NCBI GenBank assembly: GCA_903901425.1
Contig: CAIURC010000042.1
Span: 28,770-92,769, forward strand
DNA length: 64,000 bases
Origin: an uncultured Spartobacteria bacterium
GTDB taxonomy: Bacteria > Verrucomicrobiota > Verrucomicrobiia > Chthoniobacterales > Chthoniobacteraceae
Reading direction: 5' to 3'
Shown: positions 32,624-41,092 of the stretch, one piece after another
Layout of the letters: each line of letters begins with the position of its first letter
Numbering within the stretch: position 1 is the stretch's first letter
The notes under the pieces: model-generated
What the model saw: the letters and a program-made list of their open reading frames with translations, nothing else
What the model was told of the DNA's origin: nothing
The model's database searches: none
Position numbers and translations under genes: made by a program

Positions 32624-34027
32624 ATGAAAGAAGAAGTCGTCGACACCCACCAAAAAGCCCTCCGGATCAATCTCGATCACCGCTGGTACGGGACCTTTGC
32701 CGAGATCGGCGCGGGCCAGGAAGTGGTCCGCTGGTTTTTCCGCGTCGGCGGCGCTGCTGGCACCATTGCCAAGAGTATTTCAGCCTACGACATGACCGTC
32801 AGCGACGCCGTGTACGGCCCCTCCGACCGGTACGTGTCTCGGCAGCGCCTCCAGGCCATGCTGGACCATGAGTTCTCGCTGAACTTGGAGAGGCTCAAAG
32901 AAAAACGGGGTGAAACCACCTGTTTCTTTGCGTTTGCAGACACTGTCACCGCCCGCAGTTTCAAGGGCAACAACGAGTGCCATGGTTGGATGGGGATCAA
33001 ATTCCAAGCGCACCCCAACGACGACCCCTGCCAGATCATCATCCACGTCCGGATGCTCGACTCCGAGGCGGCGCTCCAGCAGGAGGCTCTGGGAATCATC
33101 GGCGTCAACCTGCTCTACGGGGCGTTCTACCGCCACCACCAACCTGAATCACTGGTGGACTCCCTCCTGGACCAACTCAACACGGGCCGTCTTGAGATCG
33201 ACATGATCGAGTTCAACGGCATCGAGTTCCGGCATGTCGACAACCGGCTCATGAGCCTCAAACTCGTCGAACTCGGCCTCAGTGGCGCCGCAATGTTCGG
33301 AAGGAACCGCGAGGTCCTTCAGCCCAGCGAAGTCTTCCACCGCCATGCCGTCCTTGTGGCCCGCGGCAGTTTTCGACCCGTCACCCATGTCAATCTGGAC
33401 ATGCTCCGCTGCGCCCGGGAGAAGTTCCTGGCCGATCCCGCTGTGACAGGAAAACCCGTGGTGGAAATCATGGAAATCACCATGCGCAACCTCCTTGCCA
33501 CGGGCTCTGTTGACCGCCGCGATTTCCTCGCACGAGCCGACCTGCTTTCTGCATGCGGAATGACCGTCCTGATTTCCGACTACTCGGAATACTATCGTCT
33601 GGCGGGCTACCTGGCGCGGCAGACCAAGGAACGCATCGGGATAGTGATGGGCGCGGCCAGTCTTATCGAACTCTTCGACGAAAAATATTACACGCAACTC
33701 CCCGGCGGAATTCTGGAATCCTTCGGTCGCCTGTTCAAAAACGACCTCCGGCTTTTTGTATACCCGTTGCTCCACCCGGAATCCAGCCAACTCACCACGG
33801 TCGACAACCTGGCGGTCAGCGAAGAACTCCGGCCCCTGTACCAATACCTGCTCCACCGCGGCAGCTTTGTCCATCTGGACAACTATCACTCGGAATACCT
33901 CGGGATTTTTTCCCGGGATGTCCTCAAACGGATCGCGGAATCCGACCCTGAATGGGAACGGATGGTTCCGAAGCAGGTCGCAGACCTGATCAAGGCCCGC
34001 GGTTTTTTTGGGTTCAAGAAACGCTGA
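32624..34027 (+). CDS. Conserved protein of unknown function (family sometimes mislabelled TonB-dependent receptor)
   Basis: A 467-residue, apparently cytosolic protein with no signal peptide or barrel. The N-terminal block ALRINLDHRWYGTFAEIGAG and KSISAYDMTVSDAVYG is extremely characteristic of a family found in several phyla, including Bacteroidota and cyanobacteria. Database names for such proteins include TonB-dependent receptor or nicotinate-nucleotide adenylyltransferase, but nothing here supports either: there is no plug, no barrel and no visible nucleotide loop. Other blocks that could be active-site parts are NECHGWMGIKFQ, EFNGIEFRHVDNRLM and HRHAVLVARGSFRPVTH. The PPOX gene six bases upstream is a likely partner. 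Function unknown. Confidence 0.85.
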   Translation: MKEEVVDTHQKALRINLDHRWYGTFAEIGAGQEVVRWFFRVGGAAGTIAKSISAYDMTVSDAVYGPSDRYVSRQRLQAMLDHEFSLNLERLKEKRGETTCFFAFADTVTARSFKGNNECHGWMGIKFQAHPNDDPCQIIIHVRMLDSEAALQQEALGIIGVNLLYGAFYRHHQPESLVDSLLDQLNTGRLEIDMIEFNGIEFRHVDNRLMSLKLVELGLSGAAMFGRNREVLQPSEVFHRHAVLVARGSFRPVTHVNLDMLRCAREKFLADPAVTGKPVVEIMEITMRNLLATGSVDRRDFLARADLLSACGMTVLISDYSEYYRLAGYLARQTKERIGIVMGAASLIELFDEKYYTQLPGGILESFGRLFKNDLRLFVYPLLHPESSQLTTVDNLAVSEELRPLYQYLLHRGSFVHLDNYHSEYLGIFSRDVLKRIAESDPEWERMVPKQVADLIKARGFFGFKKR

Positions 34028-34045
34028 TCGTCTGTCTCCGGCTTC

Positions 34046-37000
34046 CTAGGCCAGCAACTCGGCGATTTCGTCTCCGCTCAACCCCTCCATGAGGGGCTGT
34101 TCGCTGTCCACCGCCGCCTCCATCAACCCGCGTTTCTTGGACTGCAGGGCAAGGATCTTTTCCTCCACGGTGTCCCGCACGATGAGCTTGTAACTGGTCA
34201 CAACGTTCTGCTGCCCAATCCGGTGAGCGCGGTCCGTTGCCTGCGCCTCCACTGCCGGGTTCCACCACGGGTCAAAGTGAATCACCGTGTCGGCCGCCGT
34301 CAGGTTCAATCCCACACCACCCGCCTTTAGGCTGATCAAAAACACCGGCACGGCTCCCGTCTGGAACCGGTCCACCTCTGACTGCCGGTCTCTGGTGGAT
34401 CCATCCAGGTAACAACTCTCCATCCCAGCCTCCGCCACCCGTTCCCGGATCAGACGCAGCATCCCTGCGAACTGGCTGAAAACCAAGACCCTGTGTCCGC
34501 CATCCACGGCCTGCTCGAGCAGTTCCATGAGCAACTCCAACTTGGAGGAATCCGCCTCCTCCATTCCCATCAAGCGCAGGTCGCAGCACGCCTGCCTCAG
34601 GCGTAGAAGCGCGGTCAGCATGAGCACCCGGGAACGGCCCTTTTCTTTTTCGCCCGCCAACTCCGCAACCTGCACCCGCGTTGCGGCTAAAAGCCCCGCG
34701 TACACCTCCCTCTGCCGTGCCCCCAGCTCGCAATAGGTCACCTGCTCGATCTTTTCCGGCAACTCCCGCGCAACCTGCGACTTCTTTCTCCGAAGAATGA
34801 ACGGCCTCAAACGGGCCAGCAATCGCTCCTGTTCGGCGCCACCGGGATGGGTCTGGATCGGCAACTCGTACCTCTCCCGGAAATCCTGCCGGGACCCCAG
34901 CAAACCGGGCATCAAAAAGTTCATGATCGACCACAGGTCGCGCACCGAGTTCTCCACAGGCGTGCCTGTCAGCACGAAGCGCTGTCTTGCACGAATCCCG
35001 CACGCAGACTGCGCATTCTGACTGTCAGGATTCTTGATGTGCTGCGCTTCATCCAGAACCAGAGTATCGAATCCCACCCCGCGCAACCGGTCCACGTCGC
35101 GCCTCAGCAGCCCGTAGGTGGTGATCACCAAGCCCGCATTTTCCAACTCCGAGAACGCCTCGTGGCGCTCGCGACCGGTCAAAACCAGAACCCGTAAGCC
35201 CGGAACAAAACGCGCCGATTCCCGTTGCCAGTTCACCACCAACGAAGACGGACACACCACCAGGCTCCTGCCTCCCGCGCGCTCCAAATACGCCAACATC
35301 TGGAGCGTTTTCCCGAGTCCCATTTCGTCCGCCAAAACCCCGCCCCAGCCCTGTCCCGCCAGAAAACTTAGCCAGTACACCCCTAGTTTCTGGTATGGCC
35401 GGAGCACTCCTTCCAGCCCCCCCAGAGGAACCGGATCCACCCGGTCTGAATTGAGCGCCCGCAGCGCCGTCTGGTTCCATCCCTCTCCGGCCTCGAGCTT
35501 GAGTGCCCGTTTTTCCGCCATTCCAGCCACGTACCCGGCGTGCTCAGACCCAATCCGATACACCCCGGGCTGCCGCTGCCGGGGCTCACAGTCCTTCAAA
35601 ACCTCGTTGAATTCCTGCACCAATCCAGCATCAAAAACTGCCAGCTTTCCATCCGGCCGCCGCCATGCGTTCCGGCCGCTGTTGAGCAAACGCTGGATCT
35701 CTGCGGCCGGGATTCCAGCTCCGGAATCCCCTTCCATGGACAAGCCCAGCTCAAACCAATTCTCGCCGGACCCGCGCACCTCCAAGCGCGCCGTGACCCG
35801 TTCCACATCCCGGCTCGCATGCTCCAAGCGTTCCCCAATGGTCACTTTCCACTCCCGCTCTAATTCCGGCAACCCCTTGGCGTAAAAACCCAACACCTCG
35901 TTCTCTCCCCGGATCACAAACTTTCCATCAGCGCCCGGCCCAAGGAACCCGTAAGACCGGAGTCGTTCAACTCCAGCCTCCGCCTCCCGATCCCAACCCC
36001 GTTTTCCATCCACCCGCTCCCGTTTTCCTCCGCGCCCCACTTCCAACCGACCGAACACCACCTGCAGTGAGCCTTCAAGCTCCAGAAAATAACTCGCCGG
36101 CACCCCGCCTCCCCCACCCCCTGTCATACTCCGTGAAACAGCCAGATCCGCAGCCGCTTTTCGCCCTGCGGCTTCCCACTCGCCTGATACCCGGAAAAAT
36201 CCGGACAGCAACCCAAGTTCGCGGCCAAGAAACTGGGATTCCGCCTCGGCGGGTATCTCGAGCGGCTTTTTCAAAATTTCGCCGTAGACAGCCGGCAACC
36301 CCGGGGCGACTGGTCGGAACCCATGCCCCTGCAACACCCACGATTCACCGCCTTCCACCAAAAGCGTGGTGTCCACCGGCCAGTCCACAGAAAGACGCAG
36401 CCCGCCCCCTGCCCGGCGCGCCACCTCCAGCACCGGCCTGAACCCTTCTCCATCCACTCGCGCCTTTGCTCCCCGCCCAAAACTCAACCGCCCGTGCCCG
36501 GTTGCCGCCCTGAGGAAATCGAGGAACTGTTTGCGGTTCATGAGCAGCACAGAGGGCAGGGCACCCCCTGTCACGCCGCACAGGTGCCTGAGCAGAGCAA
36601 GATCGGCTGCCGAACACCGGTAAACGCCGTTCACGTCGACGCCCCCCAGCATTCCCCGGCGACCGTCCATCACCGCCTCAAATGTCACATGCAACGCTCC
36701 CCGGCCCCACACCCCTGCCAGATCGGGCGGCAAAATCGCAGAAACCTCGAGCACTTTGCCGGGAGCATCCGGCCCGGATCCGGACAGCATTTTTTTTACG
36801 GAATCAGACTGCGCAGGTTCCGCGGGACGCCCGACTGGTTGCGTTCCCTGCGCGCCGCCTTTGGGCTTGATGACTTCCAACCCCACTGCCACCGAATGCT
36901 CACAGATCATCCCGAGACCACGCGACATCCGGCACGGACAAAGGTTCTCAATATTGCTTTTGGAAAGGATCTTCAGGCCAGCGCGCAGTTCCCCCTGAGG

Positions 37001-37138
37001 CCCCTTTACGCGTCCCAGAAGCATGGGCGGTTCGTAACTGGCCTCCAGAACCCGCCCTGCCTCCTGCAGCATGCGCGCCTGCTTCAAAACCTGACCGCCT
37101 CCCGCATCCGCCAGAATTTTCTCCGTCAATGGTCCCAT
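34046..37138 (-). CDS. SNF2-family helicase with N-terminal SWIM zinc finger
   Basis: A 1030-residue SWI2/SNF2 ATPase. Near the N-terminus CPCRMSRGLGMICEHSVAVGL is a SWIM zinc-binding motif (C-x-C-xn-C-x-H). A long middle region precedes the helicase core, which has DEMGLGKTLQML (Walker A), LVLDEAQHIKNPDSQNA (DEAQ box), TGTPVENSVRDLWSIMNFL and the C-terminal SLKAGGVGLNLTAADTVIHF and DRAHRIGQ. Bacterial SWIM-SNF2 proteins (RapA/HepA relatives) remodel protein-DNA complexes; the exact role is unknown. The ATG at 37138 is preferred to a GTG three codons upstream because GGAAGG lies nine bases before it. It diverges from parA with 92 bases between starts. Confidence 0.9.
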   Translation of the reverse strand: MGPLTEKILADAGGGQVLKQARMLQEAGRVLEASYEPPMLLGRVKGPQGELRAGLKILSKSNIENLCPCRMSRGLGMICEHSVAVGLEVIKPKGGAQGTQPVGRPAEPAQSDSVKKMLSGSGPDAPGKVLEVSAILPPDLAGVWGRGALHVTFEAVMDGRRGMLGGVDVNGVYRCSAADLALLRHLCGVTGGALPSVLLMNRKQFLDFLRAATGHGRLSFGRGAKARVDGEGFRPVLEVARRAGGGLRLSVDWPVDTTLLVEGGESWVLQGHGFRPVAPGLPAVYGEILKKPLEIPAEAESQFLGRELGLLSGFFRVSGEWEAAGRKAAADLAVSRSMTGGGGGGVPASYFLELEGSLQVVFGRLEVGRGGKRERVDGKRGWDREAEAGVERLRSYGFLGPGADGKFVIRGENEVLGFYAKGLPELEREWKVTIGERLEHASRDVERVTARLEVRGSGENWFELGLSMEGDSGAGIPAAEIQRLLNSGRNAWRRPDGKLAVFDAGLVQEFNEVLKDCEPRQRQPGVYRIGSEHAGYVAGMAEKRALKLEAGEGWNQTALRALNSDRVDPVPLGGLEGVLRPYQKLGVYWLSFLAGQGWGGVLADEMGLGKTLQMLAYLERAGGRSLVVCPSSLVVNWQRESARFVPGLRVLVLTGRERHEAFSELENAGLVITTYGLLRRDVDRLRGVGFDTLVLDEAQHIKNPDSQNAQSACGIRARQRFVLTGTPVENSVRDLWSIMNFLMPGLLGSRQDFRERYELPIQTHPGGAEQERLLARLRPFILRRKKSQVARELPEKIEQVTYCELGARQREVYAGLLAATRVQVAELAGEKEKGRSRVLMLTALLRLRQACCDLRLMGMEEADSSKLELLMELLEQAVDGGHRVLVFSQFAGMLRLIRERVAEAGMESCYLDGSTRDRQSEVDRFQTGAVPVFLISLKAGGVGLNLTAADTVIHFDPWWNPAVEAQATDRAHRIGQQNVVTSYKLIVRDTVEEKILALQSKKRGLMEAAVDSEQPLMEGLSGDEIAELLA

Positions 37139-37230
37139 TTCACACACCCTTCCATCACCCGGCGCCTTCCGACAAGTCCGACAAATGAAGTTCTTCTACT
37201 CCGGGCTGGGATTCATACACTGCAGGACGC

Positions 37231-38025
37231 ATGAAAATTGTAGCCGTTGCCAATCAGAAGGGCGGGGTCGGAAAGACCACCACTTCCGTGAACCTTTCCG
37301 CCTGTCTGGCAGCCCGCGGTTACAAGACCCTGCTCATCGACCTTGATCCGCAGGGAAACGCCTCCAGCGGCCTCGGATTGCTCCCCATGGAGGGCATGAG
37401 CATCTATGGGGCGATGCTCGGCATGGACCCGATCGCAGACAAGGTCGTGCCCACCCGATGGGCCAACCTGTACGCCATCATTGGTGACCTGAATCTCGCG
37501 GGTGCCGAGGTCGAAGTCGCCCGGTTTGACGATCATCTCACCCGGCTCCAGACGGCGCTGCTCCCCTTCCGCGCGGACCAACCCTTCGACTTTGTCCTCC
37601 TAGACTGCCCGCCCTCCCTCGGCATCCTGATGACCAATGCGCTTGCCGCCGCAGACGAACTCCTCATTCCACTCCAATGCGAGTACTACGCGCTGGAGGG
37701 GCTCAGCAAAATCACCCACGTGGTCGGGGAAATCCGGGATTCCGGCGCCAATCCGGGCCTTGAGATTGCCGGAATTCTGATGACCATGTTTATGAGGAAT
37801 AATCTGGCCCAGATGGTCATCTCCGAAGTCCAGACCCATTTCGGGGAAATCCTCTACCGCACCGTGATCCCCAGAAGCGTCCGGCTCAGCGAAGCCCCGA
37901 GCCACGGAAAACCCATTCTGGAGTACGAACCGAATGGACTCGGTTCAACTGCGTACAAGGCCCTGGCTGACGAATTCCTAAGGCGGCGGAATCTCCCGGC
38001 CAGCCGGCTGGCCCTGCAGAACTGA
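37231..38025 (+). CDS. parA: ParA/Soj-family ATPase
   Basis: A 264-residue ParA-type ATPase. NQKGGVGKTTTSVNLSACLA (8-27) is the deviant Walker A motif, LLIDLDPQGNASSGLG (about 39-54) the Walker A' region, and FVLLDCPPSLGILMTNALAAAD the Walker B. The chain is the normal length for chromosomal Soj proteins that lack a DNA-binding N-terminal domain. No parB follows, and the next gene is convergent, so it stands alone here. In bacteria ParA positions origins, plasmids or large cytosolic complexes on the nucleoid. It is divergent from the SWIM-SNF2 gene. Confidence 0.93.
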   Translation: MKIVAVANQKGGVGKTTTSVNLSACLAARGYKTLLIDLDPQGNASSGLGLLPMEGMSIYGAMLGMDPIADKVVPTRWANLYAIIGDLNLAGAEVEVARFDDHLTRLQTALLPFRADQPFDFVLLDCPPSLGILMTNALAAADELLIPLQCEYYALEGLSKITHVVGEIRDSGANPGLEIAGILMTMFMRNNLAQMVISEVQTHFGEILYRTVIPRSVRLSEAPSHGKPILEYEPNGLGSTAYKALADEFLRRRNLPASRLALQN

Positions 38026-38166
38026 GCTTCACGGTTGCCGCAGACCGGTCAACTAAAGTTGCGGAAATTCTCCGCACACGAGCCTCAAGAAGAGACTCCC
38101 GAAAGCCGTTAGGTCGGTTCCTTCAGGACCCGCCTAGTGGAATTTTGATCCGACTTAGCCCCCTGT

Positions 38167-38191
38167 CACTGGCCAGACATCGCCCAGTGAT
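38167..38191. terminator. Inverted repeat between parA and the cytochrome gene
   Basis: TCACTGG and CCAGTGA form a perfect 7-bp stem with an 11-base loop, just past the convergent ends of parA and the ten-haem cytochrome. There is only a three-T tail, so it is a candidate bidirectional terminator rather than a clear one. The preceding bases 38026-38166 show nothing else. Confidence 0.35.
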
Positions 38192-38192
38192 T

Positions 38193-39971
38193 TCACGGCG
38201 CGGCTGGCGCCGGCGCGCTGCTCCCGTGCCCCGCCTGCGATTTATTGCCGGCCATTCCTTTGAGGTAGAGGGTTGCAGAAGGAGACGAGTGAAAGGGATG
38301 ACAGTCCAAACACTCCGACTTCACGCCCCCCGCCTTCCTCTGCGCCTGCGCCAGAAGACGGTTTCCGGGCTCGAGTTCAGACCGGAGTCGAATGGTTTCG
38401 GCAGATGCCTCGACTCGCTCGGGATCAAGCGGACGGTGACACTCAGCACAACTCTTCTGGGAGGGCATGAGAATGTCCGTGGTCAGCTTGCTGGTCTTGG
38501 CCGCTCCATGGCACTCCAGACAATCCATGTGGGTGTGCGGGACATGCGTGAAAGGACCGCGCTGGACCCAGCGCTCAGCCATCAGCGTCGGAAGGACGCG
38601 GGGCGCCTTTTTACCACCCGGCTCCAACTCATGGCATTTGGCGCAGGCGGCAAAGAAAGGCACTTTGTTGCTTCTTGGGGAATTGCGCTCCTGCTCGACC
38701 GGGGGATCCCCCACATAGAAGACACGCCGCTCGATCTCCTCCGCGGTGGTCATGCCCCGGGCCGCCAAGTTGTCGAACTGCTCCTTGATCTGGCGCCCCA
38801 GTTCCATGCGGTCATCCACCCCGCGCAACCGGAGCGCTTCGGTGATATGCAACGTCAAGCTACTCGGCCTGAGAAAATCGCGGACCTTGTCACTATCCCC
38901 ATGAGGAATCTTCACACTGGGCAGGTCCGGAGTCAGGTGCAGCGAATGACAAGTCTGACAGTGTTTTTCATACCGGACCGGCTGGTAGTAAGCCCCGTTG
39001 CCGGAAGGTTTGTGGCAATCCGCACATTCGAGTTTCCGGCCGTTTACTTTGGGAATGTCGGCGAGTTCGTGTCTCGCATGGTTGTACTTGATGCGGGCCG
39101 GATCCTTCAAACCGGCCCCCTCATAAGCGAAACCCGGATGCCCCTCCGCATAGGATTTGAACGGCCCCACCGGTTCCCTGGGCGGCGGTGCCAGAAATCG
39201 AACCACGCCGTCCCCAAGGTTCCTATTCTCGGCCACCGTTGGGACCCGCCCCCCCTTGACCTCCGCAAAATCCCGGGTCCGGGAGAGTTCATGCGGGTCA
39301 TTGTGACATTGAACGCAGGTCTGGCTATCCGGCGCCCGCATTTTTCCGGAACCGATATGTTCCCGGTGGCAATTTGAGCATTCATCGGCGCGCACGAGCG
39401 GCAGTTGGGCCAACGCGTTACGGACAGCCAGAGCGGGCAACTGGGGTTGATGGAGCCCCATGGGCTGGTGACACTTCAGGCAGGCCTTGTCCATCAGGGA
39501 CAGGGAAGTATAACCCAGCGCCCGGTGGACGGCGCCTTCCACCTTTTTCCCGTCCACAGCCTGAAGCTCACCAGCCATTCTTCCGGCCCCTGCCTTGATG
39601 GCCTCCAAATCCGGGATCCCCACCTCCCCCATCTTCTGCATCACTTGGGTTACCGAGAGGTTTTTGGCTGCACCGGCGTGATCACGGAGCGCGCTGAGCG
39701 GCAGGAGATTCAGCAGATCCGTGTCGGCCCCCTCATGGCAGGCGGCACAGTCATTGGCAAACCGAGCGTGGTTCTGCGAGATCGGGCCGGTGCTCAAGTC
39801 CTCCAGCGACCCCCAGAAACGGAACCCGACCGCAGCAGCAATCGCACCGACGACCGCCACGAGAAAACAAACCGTCTTCAGGCGGCGGAGGTAATGGCCC
39901 CGGGAAAAGTACTGCAGGTTTTCCCGGTACTTTTCAGAGATCTGCTTCTGTGTGGGATCTTGTCCTGGCAT
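38193..39971 (-). CDS. Membrane-anchored ten-haem cytochrome c
   Basis: A 592-residue protein with an N-terminal membrane anchor (about 32-52) and ten CxxCH motifs: CAACH, CLKCH, CSNCH, CVQCH, CADCH, CQTCH, CAKCH, CLECH, CAECH and CLDCH. The first four lie at residues 75, 164, 198 and 219. Isolated histidines upstream of several motifs (for example YNHARHE and HVPHTHMD) could be distal ligands. The C-terminus is low in haem and rich in Pro and Ala. Such proteins carry electrons in the periplasm. It is downstream of the b-type membrane gene with 45 bases between, so a quinol-to-cytochrome relay is likely. The ATG at 39971 is used; a TTG two codons upstream is less likely. Confidence 0.9.
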   Translation of the reverse strand: MPGQDPTQKQISEKYRENLQYFSRGHYLRRLKTVCFLVAVVGAIAAAVGFRFWGSLEDLSTGPISQNHARFANDCAACHEGADTDLLNLLPLSALRDHAGAAKNLSVTQVMQKMGEVGIPDLEAIKAGAGRMAGELQAVDGKKVEGAVHRALGYTSLSLMDKACLKCHQPMGLHQPQLPALAVRNALAQLPLVRADECSNCHREHIGSGKMRAPDSQTCVQCHNDPHELSRTRDFAEVKGGRVPTVAENRNLGDGVVRFLAPPPREPVGPFKSYAEGHPGFAYEGAGLKDPARIKYNHARHELADIPKVNGRKLECADCHKPSGNGAYYQPVRYEKHCQTCHSLHLTPDLPSVKIPHGDSDKVRDFLRPSSLTLHITEALRLRGVDDRMELGRQIKEQFDNLAARGMTTAEEIERRVFYVGDPPVEQERNSPRSNKVPFFAACAKCHELEPGGKKAPRVLPTLMAERWVQRGPFTHVPHTHMDCLECHGAAKTSKLTTDILMPSQKSCAECHRPLDPERVEASAETIRLRSELEPGNRLLAQAQRKAGGVKSECLDCHPFHSSPSATLYLKGMAGNKSQAGHGSSAPAPAAP

Positions 39972-40016
39972 GCGCAAAAAAAACTGCGGGCTTCGGTATT
40001 TAGCTTGAAACGGGGG

Positions 40017-40928
40017 TCACGGGAGGACGACGAGGAACCGCACAGCCACCCAGGCGTGCCAGAAGGTCCATACCAGCAAAACAAAAGAAATCGGCACATG
40101 CACCAGAAGCCAGCCGTGGAGCCAGTGCTGCATCCGGGTCTGGACGTTCATCATCCGCCGCTGCTCGCACCATCCGCCCAGTTCCTCCACCCGACCTCGC
40201 CAAGGCCCGACCACGCTGTTGGCCAGAACCCGAAACAGCGCTCCGGAGGTCTTCTCATCCGCAAGCCGCGAGTTCCGCCGCCCCGCGCCAGAGAGGAACG
40301 GGAGAACCTCCCGATCCACAAACTGGAGGACGGTGTTCAAGGACTCGTTCTTGGCGCCTGCCGGCATCTTGCGGAGGTCCCCGGCCAGTTCTTCGCGGAC
40401 TTTGAGCGCCGACTCCAGGAGTTGCCCGCACAGGTGCGGGATCTCTTCAAAGACCACCTCCCGGCCGAGTCGTTCCCGCATCATCCGGGGCATGACCTGC
40501 TGGAGAGCCACCCCCAAAAACCCGCTTCCCATCACCACCATGTACAGCGTCATGAGCGCGCTGGTGTGGAATCCGCCAAAATGGAATCCACAGTGGTACA
40601 GAACCAGAGGAATGGTCAGAACGGTGAGCCAGATGTGGGCCTGAAGCCAGAACTTCACGTTCCCAATCGGCCAGAGCCTCCGCTTCTTCCGGACCCCAAG
40701 GAACGCTGCAAGCACGAAAATCAGCAGGCTCACACCGCCGAAAAGCAGGCCCAGCGGGGTTCCTCCAAACGTGTTCCGCCGCGGCGGCACCTCACCGAAC
40801 AGAGCCGGCAGTTCAAGCCGGAACGGGAGCTTCTCAGGGTAGAAGTTTGCCAGAAACAGCGCCCCACAGCCCACTGTCGCTGCTGCGACAAACAAAATCC
40901 AAAGGGCATGGGAACGGTCAATGCGCAT
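40017..40928 (-). CDS. b-type cytochrome-like integral membrane protein
   Basis: A 303-residue membrane protein with five hydrophobic segments (about 8-29, 57-79, 94-115, 122-145 and 270-298). Histidines suited to bind haem b lie in helix 3 (His98, His112, His116, with His121 at its end) and in helix 5 (His268, His271, His277 and His291). A hydrophilic stretch of about 120 residues separates helices 4 and 5. It is upstream of, and in line with, the ten-haem cytochrome gene, and is divergent from the four-haem gene. The most likely role is a membrane quinol oxidase or dehydrogenase subunit passing electrons to the multihaem cytochromes. I do not recognise a named family. Confidence 0.7.
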   Translation of the reverse strand: MRIDRSHALWILFVAAATVGCGALFLANFYPEKLPFRLELPALFGEVPPRRNTFGGTPLGLLFGGVSLLIFVLAAFLGVRKKRRLWPIGNVKFWLQAHIWLTVLTIPLVLYHCGFHFGGFHTSALMTLYMVVMGSGFLGVALQQVMPRMMRERLGREVVFEEIPHLCGQLLESALKVREELAGDLRKMPAGAKNESLNTVLQFVDREVLPFLSGAGRRNSRLADEKTSGALFRVLANSVVGPWRGRVEELGGWCEQRRMMNVQTRMQHWLHGWLLVHVPISFVLLVWTFWHAWVAVRFLVVLP

Positions 40929-41062
40929 AAATTGAAGCTGCTTCTTCCTTAATCGGCAGGCCAACACCCTTAGTCGAGCAGCCACAGTCCGCCAAGCTGG
41001 AACACCTTCCAGTCACAATTTTTCCAGCCGATCCCTCGCACGCGCATTTCTGTCCTTCGCCT

Positions 41063-41092
41063 CGGGAGCATTTTGCTGTAGAGACGCTCCCG
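41063..41092 (+). promoter_or_regulatory. Stem-loop covering the start codon of the four-haem cytochrome gene
   Basis: CGGGAGC (41063-41069) and GCTCCCG (41086-41092) form a perfect 7-bp stem whose last base is the first base of the GTG start codon. There is no clear Shine-Dalgarno sequence outside it. The stem could hide the start of translation; whether it regulates is not known. Confidence 0.5.

Noticed and set aside
39972..39977. TTG start two codons upstream of the ten-haem cytochrome ATG
   Set aside because: It adds only two residues and has no better ribosome-binding site.
38145..40952. Two long + strand frames over the cytochrome genes
   Set aside because: They read through the reverse complement of haem-motif proteins; the CxxCH series on the - strand is decisive.
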